Origin: an uncultured Clostridia bacterium
Lineage (GTDB): Bacteria; Bacillota; Clostridia; TANB77; CAG-508
Length of the DNA: 64,000 nucleotides
Direction of reading: 5' to 3'
Assembly (NCBI GenBank): GCA_934148985.1
Contig: CAKPDO010000002.1
Location: forward strand, 1 to 64,000
In this document: positions 1 through 8,730 of the stretch, in pieces
Layout of the letters: the number at the start of each line of letters is the position of its first letter
Position numbering within the stretch: position 1 is the first letter of the stretch
The notes under the pieces: model-generated
The model's database searches: none
The model's input: the letters and a program-made list of their open reading frames with translations, nothing else
What the model was told of the DNA's origin: nothing
Position numbers and translations under genes: made by a program

Positions 1-308
1 TCTTTAGACGTGGCTAGTAGAAAAGCCCTATGGGCGAATTTGAAAAACCACCAGCTAGGCTGGTGGATATTTATTAAGGATTTTCCCCAGAAATTTTGGA
101 TCTTTCTTTCAAGATCTTCAATCTCTTTCTTTGTACACTCACTAATTTCCTTGCCTCCTCCTTTGCATTGAGAAATTAGCTCATATCTCTTTTTGGCTTT
201 TCTGAGCCGATATTTCAGCTCCCCCATAGAATTTACAGCATAATTTTTAACTACACCATATATTCCAATTGTCCCAATCGCTGCTGCTGTGAAAATCGCC
301 ATCTTCAT
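1..308 (-). CDS. Partial hypothetical protein with N-terminal hydrophobic segment and charged helix
   Basis: An open frame starts at ATG 308 after a clear AGGAGG site and stays open to the left edge, so the C-terminus is not visible. Residues 4-20 are hydrophobic (one membrane segment or signal anchor) and residues 30-75 are highly charged and probably helical. Codon use is richer in G+C than in the neighbours (GCG, GGG, CTG and one in-frame CGG at 207-209). The frame runs straight through two small hairpins at 25-66, so the true end may have been replaced by inserted or terminator DNA. I do not recognise a family. Confidence 0.5.
   Translation of the reverse strand, partial: MKMAIFTAAAIGTIGIYGVVKNYAVNSMGELKYRLRKAKKRYELISQCKGGGKEISECTKKEIEDLERKIQNFWGKSLINIHQPSWWFFKFAHRAFLLATSK
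25..66 (-). terminator. Two adjacent hairpins, terminator-like
   Basis: Positions 48-54 and 60-66 form a 7-bp perfect stem (CCACCAG/CTGGTGG) followed on the minus strand by TTTTT. A second 4-bp stem lies at 25-35. The pair fits a rho-independent terminator for the ORF above. Paired short hairpins of this kind also occur at ends of IS200/IS605-type elements, but no transposase is inside the window to support that. Confidence 0.45.
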
Positions 309-461
309 GCCTTTTTCCTCCTAAAAATGTTTCTTTTTTGCTGATAGCATTCGCTACTATGTGTAATTATAGCATAATTATGCAATATTTTCAATGAAAA
401 AAGCCATTTTTAATTATATTTTCCATATTTTACCTATTTCCTAATCAAGCTACATAATTTA

Positions 462-497
462 AGGCTTTTTACGATATCAAACCATCATAAAAAGCCT
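462..497. terminator. Inverted repeat between two minus-strand genes
   Basis: A 10-bp perfect stem (AGGCTTTTTA/TAAAAAGCCT) encloses a 16-nt loop and lies just downstream of the minus-strand gene that ends at 511. There is no long T-run, so it may be a weak terminator. Confidence 0.45.
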
Positions 498-510
498 ACA
501 TTTATATTAC

Positions 511-939
511 CTATCTACAAATATCTCTAATTAAACATCCAACCAAAGATACAATAGACAAAACCATCCATACAAAGAAAAATGCTAAAAATCCAACTCC
601 TAATATTGAAACAATTGCTTCTACTGAAATTTGTATAATTAATAAAGCTGTTCCTACAAGTAATGTTCCAATTATTGATGCAAGTACACAGCCACCGAGT
701 TTACATATGCATCTTTCAAATCCGTTGCATTTTCCAAATGCTTTTGCTCCTAATATTAATAGTGTAAATATTATTGATACAACACCTGTTGCTATTAAAG
801 CTATAATTGCCAAATTAGTTACACTTGCAAGTAATCCATTTGTAAATACTATTCCTGCAATTATTCCTACAGCTATACTTATCAATACTTCTGCTATACA
901 TGTTCCCCTACAAGTTCTTCTACAAGTATATTCTTCCAT
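511..939 (-). CDS. Small four-helix membrane protein with Cys-rich termini
   Basis: About 142 residues. The start is ATG 939, with AAAGGTGGTG seven bases upstream; the GTG at 951 that lengthens the frame lies inside this ribosome binding site. Four hydrophobic segments (about residues 14-33, 40-62, 80-103, 108-132) are separated by short loops. Cysteines cluster in the N-terminal tail (CRRTCRGTC), in the middle loop (CNGFERCICKLGGC) and at the C-terminus (CLIRDICR). No known family is recognised. The two Cys-rich mini-proteins at 8.6-8.9 kb share the Cys/Gly flavour but not the length. Confidence 0.7.
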   Translation of the reverse strand: MEEYTCRRTCRGTCIAEVLISIAVGIIAGIVFTNGLLASVTNLAIIALIATGVVSIIFTLLILGAKAFGKCNGFERCICKLGGCVLASIIGTLLVGTALLIIQISVEAIVSILGVGFLAFFFVWMVLSIVSLVGCLIRDICR

Positions 940-1086
940 AAAGTTCACCACCTTTAATATATTAATAGTTATTTTTTAACCATTAGTATATTATATTTAT
1001 AAATGATGATTTATGTGAACTTTTATTTTTTGCAATTTGCTTAGAATATCTATCTTCTTCTGCAATATCTACTTAAGACCGCAATT

Positions 1087-2103
1087 TTATTTCTCTTCCT
1101 TATTATTATTTTCTTCTACAATATCATTAATCTCTTTTAATTTTTCTTCTAATAATTTTTTATCTATCAATTTTAAAGTATATTGAGACACCATAGTAGG
1201 CGACATGCTTCTACTCATTGCATATTCAACAACTTGTTTATCTTTACTTGCACATAAAATTACTCCTACACTTGGATTTTCATTTTTCTTTTTTTCTTGT
1301 CTATCTAATGCTTCCAAATAAAAATCCATTTTTGATATATATTCTGGTTTAAACTTTCCAATTTTAAGTTCAAATGCAACTAAACAGCTTAATGTTCTGT
1401 TATAAAATAATAAATCAATATAAAAATCTTCGTTACCTACTTGCACTTTATATTCTTCACCTACATAAGTAAAATCTTTTCCTATCTCTAATATAAAATC
1501 TTTCATATTAGAAATAATTGCCTTTTTCAAGTCTTTTTCTGAATATTGATTTGGTAAATCTAAAAATTCTAAACTATAAGTATCTAATATTTTAGTGTTT
1601 GGGTAATCTTCTTCTCCTGTAGCTTTTTCTAAACTTTGATTTGCTTTACCATTTGATAACATATATCTCTGAAAATATCCACTTGCCATCTGTCTATCCA
1701 ATTCTCTTTTTGAATAATTGTTTTTTATACACATTTTTATATAAAATTCTTTTTCTTCTATCGAATTAGTAGCGCCTAATATCATAACATTATGTGTCCA
1801 ACTAATTTGTTTCACCAGTGGAGCGACAATTTTATTATCTTTATATGTTTCATAAAATTGTTTCATTCTATATATTCCTGATCTATTAAATCCCCTCATT
1901 GTAGGATATTCTCTTTTCATAAATTCTACTAATTTATCAACAATTTTATCTCCCCAATTAGAATCATTTACTTTTTCACTTATATATTTTCCAAAATCCC
2001 AATATAAAGATATTAGTTCCTCATTAATCTTTTTATAAGCATTATTTCTTCTAATTTCAATCATATTTACAATTTCATTAAAGTTTAATTCTAACTTTTC
2101 CAT
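1087..2103 (-). CDS. DUF1016 (YhcG-type) PDDEXK nuclease-domain protein
   Basis: 338 residues, start ATG 2103 after AGGAGG. The N-terminal half (about 1-170) matches the DUF1016 N-terminal domain, with LYWDFGKYI and the conserved W-x-H-N motif (ISWTHNV). The C-terminal half carries the nuclease-like core: DFYIDLLFYNR followed by VAFELKIGKF supplies the D...E-x-K residues of a PDDEXK site near residues 230-255. The family is widespread and often lies near mobile or defence genes; its role is not firmly settled. It stands alone here, convergent with nothing and upstream of a Cys-rich membrane protein. Confidence 0.85.
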   Translation of the reverse strand: MEKLELNFNEIVNMIEIRRNNAYKKINEELISLYWDFGKYISEKVNDSNWGDKIVDKLVEFMKREYPTMRGFNRSGIYRMKQFYETYKDNKIVAPLVKQISWTHNVMILGATNSIEEKEFYIKMCIKNNYSKRELDRQMASGYFQRYMLSNGKANQSLEKATGEEDYPNTKILDTYSLEFLDLPNQYSEKDLKKAIISNMKDFILEIGKDFTYVGEEYKVQVGNEDFYIDLLFYNRTLSCLVAFELKIGKFKPEYISKMDFYLEALDRQEKKKNENPSVGVILCASKDKQVVEYAMSRSMSPTMVSQYTLKLIDKKLLEEKLKEINDIVEENNNKEEK

Positions 2104-2189
2104 CCATACCTCCTTCTATTTTATTATGCAATATTAACATAATGTATGCATTAATAACTTCATTTTTGTTTCTCCTTTTTTACCATTTT

Positions 2190-3194
2190 TTAATATTCAT
2201 ACCCCAAATGTTCATAAGCCGCTGGCAAAACAACTCTTCCCTTGGGAGTTCTTGCAATAAAGCCAATTTGCAATAAATATGGCTCATATACATCTTCAAT
2301 AGTGTCAATTTCTTCGCCTAAAGATGCCGCTAAAGCTTCTATTCCAACAGGTCTACCAGAATATTGAGTAATCATTGTAGATAACATTCTTCTATCAGTT
2401 TCTTCCAATCCAAGTTCATCAATTTCAAGCTGATTTAATGCATATTTTGCAATTTTCAAATCTATTTTTCCATTTGACAAAACCAAAGAAAAATCTCTAA
2501 CTCTTTTTAGTAATCTATTAGCTATTCTAGGAGTTCCCCTTGCTCTCCTTGCAATTTCTATACTTGCATCATAATCTATTTCTAAACCTAAAATTTTACT
2601 TGAACGCCTAATAATTGTACTCAAATCTTCAACTGAATACAATTCTAGTTTTTGTACAATTCCAAATCTATCTCTCAAAGGTGTTGTAAGAGAACCAGCT
2701 TTAGTCGTGGCCCCGATTAATGTAAATTTTGGTAAGTCTAGTCTTATAGATTTTGCATCAGAACCTTTGCCTATCGTAATATCTAGAACAAAATCCTCTA
2801 AAGCCGGATACAAAATTTCTTCAACAACTTTGCTTAATCTATGTATTTCATCAATAAATAAAACATCATATTCTTCTAAACTTGTTAAAATTCCTGCTAA
2901 ATCTCCAGGCTTTTCAATTGCTGGACCTGAAGTAATTCTTATTTTAGAATGCATTTCATTTGCGATTATTCCAGAAATTGTAGTCTTTCCAAGCCCTGGA
3001 GGGCCATAAAATAAACAGTGGTCAAGCGGTTCTTTTCTTTTTTTGGCCGCTTCTATATAAATTTTCATACTTTCTTTAACTTTTGTTTGTCCAATATATT
3101 CATCAAGTGTCTGAGGTCTTAAAGTAGTTTCCATTCTTTCTTCTTGGGCACTTGTAACTTCTGGGTTAAGGTTACTTATGTTTCCGTTTTCCAT
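2190..3194 (-). CDS. ruvB: Holliday junction branch migration ATPase RuvB
   Basis: 334 residues, the usual RuvB length. RuvB forms hexameric rings that drive branch migration on RuvA-bound Holliday junctions. Visible are the N-terminal [11 protein letters not shown], Walker [10 protein letters not shown] near residue 65, Walker [10 protein letters not shown] near 113, the sensor GATTKAG near 160, an arginine-finger region (TPLRDRFG) near 173, and the C-terminal winged helix ending in [16 protein letters not shown]. ruvA is not adjacent; it sits 35 kb away at 37.8 kb. The gene lies 17 bp upstream of... in transcription order it follows the Alg13/Alg14-like pair and may share its transcript. 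Confidence 0.97.
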   Translation of the reverse strand: MENGNISNLNPEVTSAQEERMETTLRPQTLDEYIGQTKVKESMKIYIEAAKKRKEPLDHCLFYGPPGLGKTTISGIIANEMHSKIRITSGPAIEKPGDLAGILTSLEEYDVLFIDEIHRLSKVVEEILYPALEDFVLDITIGKGSDAKSIRLDLPKFTLIGATTKAGSLTTPLRDRFGIVQKLELYSVEDLSTIIRRSSKILGLEIDYDASIEIARRARGTPRIANRLLKRVRDFSLVLSNGKIDLKIAKYALNQLEIDELGLEETDRRMLSTMITQYSGRPVGIEALAASLGEEIDTIEDVYEPYLLQIGFIARTPKGRVVLPAAYEHLGYEY

Positions 3195-3211
3195 TAATAT
3201 TCACATCCATT

Positions 3212-3691
3212 TTAAATTTTTTCTATAAAATTTTCTATTATATTTATCATCTTTTGATTATTATTTTCATATTTTGCTGGTTCAAATTTTGCTATATTTT
3301 TTATTGCCTCTTCTAATTCATCAACATTTTCGATACCTATCAAATATTTCTTTTCACTAAATACTTTTATAATTTGCCTTTGATGGTCATTTACATGCTC
3401 ACCGTACTCATGCAACCTTGGAACAGCAATAACTTTTTTCCCCTTCTCCAAGGCCATTATTATCGAACCTACTCCACCATGTGTTATTACCAAAGTTGCC
3501 TCATCTACATATTTTGTAAGCTTCTCATTTGAAATCATGTCAAATGTTTCCATTTTATCACTTTTATATTTGGTAAATCCTGCTTGTACTATTACTTTTT
3601 CTTTTATTGTTCCAGTATTTATGCATTTTTCTACTTCTTTTATTAATCTTATAAATTCATTATGTTGTGTTCCTAATAATACTAAAATCAT
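3212..3691 (-). CDS. Alg13/PssE-like glycosyltransferase catalytic subunit
   Basis: 159 residues, start ATG 3691 after AAAGGAG. It resembles the C-terminal half of GT28 enzymes: the N-terminus MILVLLGTQ and a central THGGVGSI loop, the typical nucleotide-sugar binding motif, followed by KVIAVPRLHEYGEHVNDHQ. In this family the soluble Alg13/PssE subunit needs a membrane-anchored Alg14/PssD partner, which is encoded just upstream at 3790-4266. The pair would transfer a sugar to a lipid-linked precursor at the inner membrane face. The sugar and polymer cannot be told from sequence. Confidence 0.85.
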   Translation of the reverse strand: MILVLLGTQHNEFIRLIKEVEKCINTGTIKEKVIVQAGFTKYKSDKMETFDMISNEKLTKYVDEATLVITHGGVGSIIMALEKGKKVIAVPRLHEYGEHVNDHQRQIIKVFSEKKYLIGIENVDELEEAIKNIAKFEPAKYENNNQKMINIIENFIEKI

Positions 3692-3708
3692 TTTTTCTCC
3701 TTTTTTGT

Positions 3709-3771
3709 ACTATGTTCTTTTGGGGCCTGGGCTTTTTGGTACTATGTTCTTCTGGGACCGGGTCTTTTGAG
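3709..3771. repeat. Imperfect tandem repeat related to the GGACCGGTTCTTTT family
   Basis: Two copies of an about 31-bp unit beginning TACTATGTTCTT and continuing with GGGNCCNGG and CTTTT fill most of the gap between the two Alg-like genes. The second copy (GGGACCGGGTCTTTT) is close to the core of the intergenic palindromes found elsewhere in the window, but the opposite arm is missing here. Confidence 0.6.
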
Positions 3772-3789
3772 TACATCGCTAATGAACTC

Positions 3790-4266
3790 CTAAAAAATTG
3801 AACCACCATATACTGCTTTAGGGTAAAGTTTTAGCATTTCTTCCCACTGCACAATAAATAAATCAGCAATTGGATATATAAGCCTTCCGGTAGCAGTCTT
3901 TTTATTAATATTTGCAAATGTTTCTATGTATATAATTTTGCTTCCAAATATTTTGCCTAAATAACACATAGGCCCAGCTGTATGTGTTCCGGTTGTTATT
4001 ATTACTTTTGGGCGTATTAAAAAATATAAATATATGGTTTTCAGTATTAAGTAAAAATATATAAAAATATATTTTAATAGGTGGCTCCTTGTTCCATATG
4101 GCAAGTATTTCACTCTTTTGCCATATTTTTCTTTTAAATATTCATTTGTTTTGTCTTTTTCTGTAATTATGTTATAATCATACTTTTCAAATAATGGTTT
4201 CAACTGTAGTAATTCATTTAGATGGCCCCCTGTACTTGATATGAACAATACTTTCTTTTTTTTCAT
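3790..4266 (-). CDS. Alg14/PssD-like membrane-anchor glycosyltransferase subunit
   Basis: 158 residues. The N-terminus KKVLFISSTGGHLNELLQL is the typical GT28-like start of PssD/Cps14F/Alg14 proteins. A hydrophobic stretch (about residues 60-85) would anchor it to the membrane, and TTGTHTAGPMCYLGK is the family's central motif. It precedes the Alg13-like subunit in transcription order, with a repeat-bearing gap of about 100 bp. Together they probably form one glycosyltransferase for a surface glycan. Confidence 0.85.
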   Translation of the reverse strand: MKKKKVLFISSTGGHLNELLQLKPLFEKYDYNIITEKDKTNEYLKEKYGKRVKYLPYGTRSHLLKYIFIYFYLILKTIYLYFLIRPKVIITTGTHTAGPMCYLGKIFGSKIIYIETFANINKKTATGRLIYPIADLFIVQWEEMLKLYPKAVYGGSIF

Positions 4267-4268
4267 AT

Positions 4269-5000
4269 TTAATCTGCTCTCCCTATTACTATTATTCTAT
4301 TATCGTCACTTGCGTCTGTACAACATGATAGTACAATTGTTGGGCTATCTACATTCGTATTTAAGTATGATGTATCATCTGATGTTGTTATAAATTTTGA
4401 ATATATCGTGTATTTTTTCTTAATTCCGTTATAGTCTGTAAAATAAAATACATCTCCTACTTCTAATTTTTTGTTATTTGAAAATATTTTACCATTTCTT
4501 TTATTATGACCAACAAATAGTGTTATTCCTGTTTGGTTTAGTCCTCCTGATGTATATAAAAATGCTGGCATTTTTTCCATCTTTTTGGTATCTGAATTGC
4601 TATATACTGATATGTTTATTTTAGTTTTTGGTATATATAATTTTCCTATTGTTGTATTCATGTCATATATTTCTTGTGTTAGTGTTGATGCATCTTTTGG
4701 CTGCTCTGGTTCTGGCTCAGGTTCTGGTTGAACTGATGTGTTTGTCGATGGTGTTACCTGATTTTTGGCTGGTTCTTGTGGCTGTGTTCCTAGCTCTGTT
4801 GTGTTTTGTGGTGCTTCATTTTGCTGCTCATTTTTTTCCATTCCTATTACTAGTACATTTTCTTCTTCTTGTTTCGGCTCTTTATTTATTTCTTGATTTA
4901 CTTCTTGGGTTTGATTTTTTAGAATTATAAATATTGTTATTGCTGCTATTATTAAGATTGCTAATAATATGATTATTATATATTTTATTTTTTTGTTCAT
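4269..5000 (-). CDS. Sortase-family transpeptidase
   Basis: 243 residues. One membrane segment (about 6-27) is followed by a long low-complexity E/Q/P-rich spacer (about 30-105) and a C-terminal sortase domain. Catalytic residues are visible: His in FVGHN, Cys in VLSCCTD (the TLxTC position) and Arg in NRIIVIGR near the end. Sortases cleave LPxTG-like signals and link proteins to cell wall or pilins outside the membrane. No sortase substrate is encoded nearby, and the class (D/E-like by length) is not decided. The gene ends 2 bp before the Alg14-like gene and is probably co-transcribed with it. The RBS is weak (AAAGAAGATG). Confidence 0.85.
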   Translation of the reverse strand: MNKKIKYIIIILLAILIIAAITIFIILKNQTQEVNQEINKEPKQEEENVLVIGMEKNEQQNEAPQNTTELGTQPQEPAKNQVTPSTNTSVQPEPEPEPEQPKDASTLTQEIYDMNTTIGKLYIPKTKINISVYSNSDTKKMEKMPAFLYTSGGLNQTGITLFVGHNKRNGKIFSNNKKLEVGDVFYFTDYNGIKKKYTIYSKFITTSDDTSYLNTNVDSPTIVLSCCTDASDDNRIIVIGRAD

Positions 5001-5170
5001 TTACATCATCTTCTTTCATCAAATGTTTTTTCCGCTATTTCTATTATAACATTTTTTTTGATGTTTGCAAACTATTTTTTGGGAACGAAATACTCCGTCC
5101 TCCACTTCTCAAAAATTAATTTTTTTGAATTTGGGAATTTAAGAAAATAAAAGCTGGGAAATAAATCATT

Positions 5171-5525
5171 TGGTGGAGGTGAGGAGAATCGAACTCCTGT
5201 CCACTATACATTCCACATAAATTTCTCCGAGTGCAGTTTGCTATTTTTATTCATTTAAATTACGCAAGCAAACGTGCTTAATTTAAATATAGCTTTTTTA
5301 ATACCCTCTATTACCAAAGCACTTAATAGATTCGTGTCCTACAATTATAACACCTTTATTTTATGCGTAGGAACATAAAACAAGGCGACGCCGCGACTAG
5401 GCAGCGTATGCTAATTCTGTATTATCAGCGTTTATTTTTATTTTTGCTTTTTTACAGTGGCCGAAGCAACCATCCACTACTCGCTTTTTATCTTTCTTGT
5501 GTAGTGTCGAAACCATTACACCCCC
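5171..5525 (-). ncRNA. ssrA: tmRNA
   Basis: The 5' end (minus strand, from 5525) reads GGGGGTGTAATGGTTTCGAC, the conserved tmRNA start, and the 3' end carries the T-arm GTTCGATTC and an encoded CCA (5171-5173). The tag reading frame, near 5395-5440, gives the degradation tag AKIKINADNTELAYAA followed by TAG. The tag rescues stalled ribosomes and targets the product for proteolysis. The open frames seen across this region are by-products of the RNA sequence. Confidence 0.96.
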
Positions 5526-5536
5526 AAGTCTTTTTT

Positions 5537-5565
5537 ATTATACACTATTTTAATATTGTTTTCAA
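5537..5565 (-). promoter_or_regulatory. Sigma-A promoter of tmRNA
   Basis: TTGAAA (5560-5565) and TATAAT (5537-5542) are separated by exactly 17 bp on the minus strand. The -10 ends 11 bases before the RNA 5' end. Confidence 0.85.
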
Positions 5566-5609
5566 GGCCGAATAAAAAACTTTATTTTGTATTTTACAAT
5601 ATTGCATAG

Positions 5610-5650
5610 AAAAATCTCTGTGCCTGTATTACAAAAGCACAGAGATTTTT
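5610..5650. terminator. Bidirectional rho-independent terminator
   Basis: A 13-bp stem (AAAAATCTCTGTG/ CACAGAGATTTTT) with T-runs on both strands. On the minus strand it would end the transcript of the 32-residue peptide gene just upstream. Confidence 0.85.
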
Positions 5651-5677
5651 TAGCCATAGATAATAAAAAATTATTTA

Positions 5678-5776
5678 TTATCTTGTGAGGATAAATACAA
5701 ATCCCCAAAGAATTGCACCAAAAACAATAACAACAGTTGAGACTGCTAGGAAAAGTCCTAGTATTAGTTCTTTCAT
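5678..5776 (-). CDS. 32-residue single-pass membrane peptide
   Basis: ATG 5776 follows GGAGGATGGCAAT, a strong ribosome binding site, and the frame closes with TAA at 5678. The product begins MKELILGLFLAV and is one hydrophobic helix with a Lys/Glu N-terminus and a Thr-Arg C-terminus. It has its own terminator directly downstream. Its function is unknown; it could be a small regulator, or a type I toxin, though no antisense RNA is obvious. Confidence 0.65.
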   Translation of the reverse strand: MKELILGLFLAVSTVVIVFGAILWGFVFILTR

Positions 5777-5846
5777 ATTGCCATCCTCCTATTGGATTTA
5801 TTTTATTCTATTTTAATACATATTTACTAAAATATCAATATTTTTT

Positions 5847-8255
5847 CTATTTCCTTGCAAACTTTCTCTCAATCTCATACTTAGACATTTTAATAACAGT
5901 AGGTCTTCCATGAGGGCAAGTGAAAGGATTTGGAAGTTCTAAAAGTTTTGCCATCAAGCTATCAACTTCTTCTTTAGTAAGTTGCATATGAGCTTTAACA
6001 GCGGCTTTACAAGCAACTGTAGCCAAAAACTTTTCCTCTTTTTCTTGTTTTGCAGTTCTAGCAACAGTATTTATCTCATCTAAAGTTTCTTTAAACAATT
6101 CTTCTGTATCTAGGTCAACACATACATCTGGAACTCCCGACAATTTTATAGTATTTTCTCCAAACTCATCTAAAATAAATCCAGCTTGTCTAAACATTGC
6201 CATATTATCTTTAGCTATATCCATCTCTTTATGTGTTAAAGTGATTATATCTGGAAGTAACAATAGTTGCGAAGCTTTTTCTCCACCTTGGCTAAAGAAA
6301 TTTTTCTTTACTTTTTCGTACATTATTCTTTCATGTGCCGCATGTTGGTCCATTATATACAATTCATTTTCAATTTCTAAAATAATATATGTATTAAATG
6401 CTATTCCTATAAATTGGTATTGTATTTTTTGTGCATCGCTATTGCTTTCAAATATTGATACATTTTTATCTTCCATATTATCATCAAGTGCATAAAATCC
6501 AGAATCTTCCTCTTTTTCTATTTCTGGTTGTTTTCTTCCGCCATATGGTTCTTTACCAAATAATTCCTTATACATTTCTTCAAATGATAGTATTTTTTCT
6601 TTGCTTTCTTGTAATGGAGTTTTTTCTTGAGTTGGTTCCTTTGGAGCTTCTTCTTGTACTATTGGTTCACTTGGCATTTTTGTGTCAATAGTTTCACTTT
6701 GAATTGTATTTACATCTTGGGCTATGTTTTCATCATTATTTTGACCATAAGATGTTTCTTCTTCATTTAAAACCTCTTCATTTTGTTTTTCCTCTTCATC
6801 TTCACCTTTAAAAACAATTGGTATTATTGTTTCATTTTCTAAATTTTCAGCATCTATTTTTTTATTATTTTCATTTTGTAAAGGTGCTGGATTTTCTACC
6901 TTGCTTTCTTGCTCTACAACCGGAGTTATTATTTCATTGTACTTTTGTTCCATTTCTTTATATGTATCTGTTAACTGTAAGTTAGGATTTTGCTCAACTT
7001 CTTTTTTCAAATCTTCTTGTAAAGATTTTAACTTGTTAAATATGTCTTGGTTTGACATTACCGTTTTATTTTCAAGCACTGAATTTACGGGTTTTACATC
7101 ATTCATTTCTTTTCTACTATTAAAAACATCTTCCACAATATTTCCTGTTATGTTCGTATTTCCTATTGTATATGTGTTTTTTGCAAGTTCACTTGCATTT
7201 TCAATTTTGAATGCATTTTCATTTGCCTTTTTTATTTCTTCTGTTTTTTCCCTGTCTGTCATAAATCCAGCATTTAACAAAGTATCTTTTATAGCATGAA
7301 ACATTGACTTAAATGCAATGCTTTCATCTTCAAATCTTACTTCCAATTTAGCTGGGTGTACATTTACATCCACTTTTGCTGGTGGCATTTCTATATCAAG
7401 CACTAAAAATGCAAATTTTCCTATTGGAAGCATTCCTTTAAATGCTTGTTCGACAGCCGAAGAAAGTGTTTTATCTTTTATATATCTTTTATTTACAAAG
7501 AATATTTGATTAGACCTATTAGACCTTGCAATAGTAGGTTTACCAATTACTCCTTTTATTTTCATATATTCGTATTCATAGTCTACATTTATTACATTAC
7601 TTGCTACTTCTTTTCCAAATATACTATATATTACATCTGTTAAATTTCCATTTCCATTTGTTTGAAGTACAATTTTACCTGAATTTATAAATTTTATTGC
7701 TATTTCTGGATGCACTAATGCTATTCTTGTTACAACATCTTCAATATACCCAGATTCTGTAAAATCTTTTTTTAGGAATTTATATCTTACAGGCGTATTG
7801 AAAAATAGATTCCTTACTGTAATGGTTGTTCCCTTTGAACATCCAATTTCATCAAGTGATAAAACATCTCCACCTTCAACTACTATCCTGTTTCCAATAT
7901 GTTCTTCTTCTGTTTTACTTACAAGCTCAACATTTGCAATTGCTGCAATACTTGCTAATGCTTCACCTCTAAACCCCATTGATTTTACTGTATCTAAATC
8001 GTCTGCCGTCCTTATTTTGCTTGTTGCGTGACGTTCAAACGCAAGTTCCACATCATCTTTTGCAATTCCTTTTCCATTATCTGTAATTCTTATAAATGAA
8101 ATTCCTCCATTTTTTATCTCTATTGTTACATGTGTTGCTCCTGCATCTATTGAGTTTTCAACCATTTCTTTTATTACAGATGCTGGTCTTTCTATAACCT
8201 CTCCAGCTGCTATTTTGTTTATTGTTAAATCATCTAATAATACTATGTTTCCCAT
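5847..8255 (-). CDS. mutL: DNA mismatch repair endonuclease MutL
   Basis: 802 residues, start ATG 8255 after AAAGGATG. The N-terminal GHKL ATPase carries VENSIDAGA, DNGKGI and GFRGEALASI (residues about 32-100). A long, acidic, Gln/Glu-rich linker (about 340-600) makes the protein longer than most MutL. The C-terminal dimerisation domain has the endonuclease motif DQHAAHERIMYE near 630, plus ACKAAVKA and CPHGRP, which bind metal in nicking MutL proteins. It therefore is the endonuclease type found in bacteria without MutH. mutS is not in the window. Confidence 0.96.
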   Translation of the reverse strand: MGNIVLLDDLTINKIAAGEVIERPASVIKEMVENSIDAGATHVTIEIKNGGISFIRITDNGKGIAKDDVELAFERHATSKIRTADDLDTVKSMGFRGEALASIAAIANVELVSKTEEEHIGNRIVVEGGDVLSLDEIGCSKGTTITVRNLFFNTPVRYKFLKKDFTESGYIEDVVTRIALVHPEIAIKFINSGKIVLQTNGNGNLTDVIYSIFGKEVASNVINVDYEYEYMKIKGVIGKPTIARSNRSNQIFFVNKRYIKDKTLSSAVEQAFKGMLPIGKFAFLVLDIEMPPAKVDVNVHPAKLEVRFEDESIAFKSMFHAIKDTLLNAGFMTDREKTEEIKKANENAFKIENASELAKNTYTIGNTNITGNIVEDVFNSRKEMNDVKPVNSVLENKTVMSNQDIFNKLKSLQEDLKKEVEQNPNLQLTDTYKEMEQKYNEIITPVVEQESKVENPAPLQNENNKKIDAENLENETIIPIVFKGEDEEEKQNEEVLNEEETSYGQNNDENIAQDVNTIQSETIDTKMPSEPIVQEEAPKEPTQEKTPLQESKEKILSFEEMYKELFGKEPYGGRKQPEIEKEEDSGFYALDDNMEDKNVSIFESNSDAQKIQYQFIGIAFNTYIILEIENELYIMDQHAAHERIMYEKVKKNFFSQGGEKASQLLLLPDIITLTHKEMDIAKDNMAMFRQAGFILDEFGENTIKLSGVPDVCVDLDTEELFKETLDEINTVARTAKQEKEEKFLATVACKAAVKAHMQLTKEEVDSLMAKLLELPNPFTCPHGRPTVIKMSKYEIERKFARK

Positions 8256-8274
8256 AAAATTTCATCCTTTCTTT

Positions 8275-8447
8275 TTTCGCGAGGTGCCCCATTGTGACCC
8301 ATTGCGACCCATTTGGACCCATTTGGACCGGTTCTTTTTGGGTCCATTTTTTCTATTTAAATTATTTATCAAACTATGACCCAAAAAGAACCGGTCCAAA
8401 TGGGTCCAAATGGGTCGCAATGGGTCCAAATGGGTCACCTCGCGAAA
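8275..8447. repeat. Long near-perfect inverted repeat with 10-bp tandem units
   Basis: Arms of about 72 bp (8275-8347 and 8376-8447) differ at only a few positions and enclose a 28-nt AT-rich loop. Each arm starts TTTCGCGAGGTG, then has three or four tandem copies of a GACCCATTTG-like 10-mer, then the core GGACCGGTTCTTTTTGGG. This fills most of the 318-bp gap between mutL and the Cys-rich peptide genes. It could fold into a very long RNA hairpin or a DNA cruciform. No protein is encoded; open frames across it are artefacts. Confidence 0.9.
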
Positions 8448-8573
8448 TACAAAAAAATTATATCATTAAAAATTTATGTTTTCAACTACTGTAACACAAT
8501 TTTTTTTAATTCATATTATATATCATACGAAAGTAAAAAAACTTGAAAATTTTTAAGCAAGGAGGTTTCTTAT

Positions 8574-8690
8574 ATGTGCTGTAACAATGACGAAATTCTT
8601 TGGTTCATTATTCTTTTCTTACTCCTTTTCTGTGGCGGATGTGGAAACAGAGGTTGCTGTAACCAAGGCCCACAATCCAATTGCTGCTAA
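8574..8690 (+). CDS. Cys/Gly-rich 38-residue membrane mini-protein A
   Basis: ATG 8574 follows AAGGAGG; TAA at 8688. The product begins MCCNNDEILWF, has a hydrophobic helix of about 14 residues and then CGGCGNRGCCNQG and a CC C-terminus, with eight or more cysteines. The plan resembles small Gly/Cys-rich single-pass proteins such as the sporulation YjcZ type, but I see no sequence match. It is paired with a similar gene 40 bp downstream and is one of few plus-strand genes here. Confidence 0.65.
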   Translation: MCCNNDEILWFIILFLLLFCGGCGNRGCCNQGPQSNCC

Positions 8691-8730
8691 TACTTAAAAT
8701 TTAGTATTTTTTGAAAGGTGGTGAATGATT

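Noticed and set aside
1..66. Left end of an IS200/IS605 element
   Set aside because: Hairpins are suggestive, but no transposase or RNA guide is visible, and a terminator explains the larger hairpin.
5363..5575. Plus-strand open frame of 70 codons
   Set aside because: It lies inside tmRNA and has no ribosome binding site.
8281..8340. Tandem 10-mers considered as a CRISPR array
   Set aside because: Units are contiguous, have no unique spacers and are part of an inverted repeat; no cas genes in the window.
8294..8494. Open frame of 66 codons in the long inverted repeat
   Set aside because: It is translated from the repeat units only and lacks any initiation signal.
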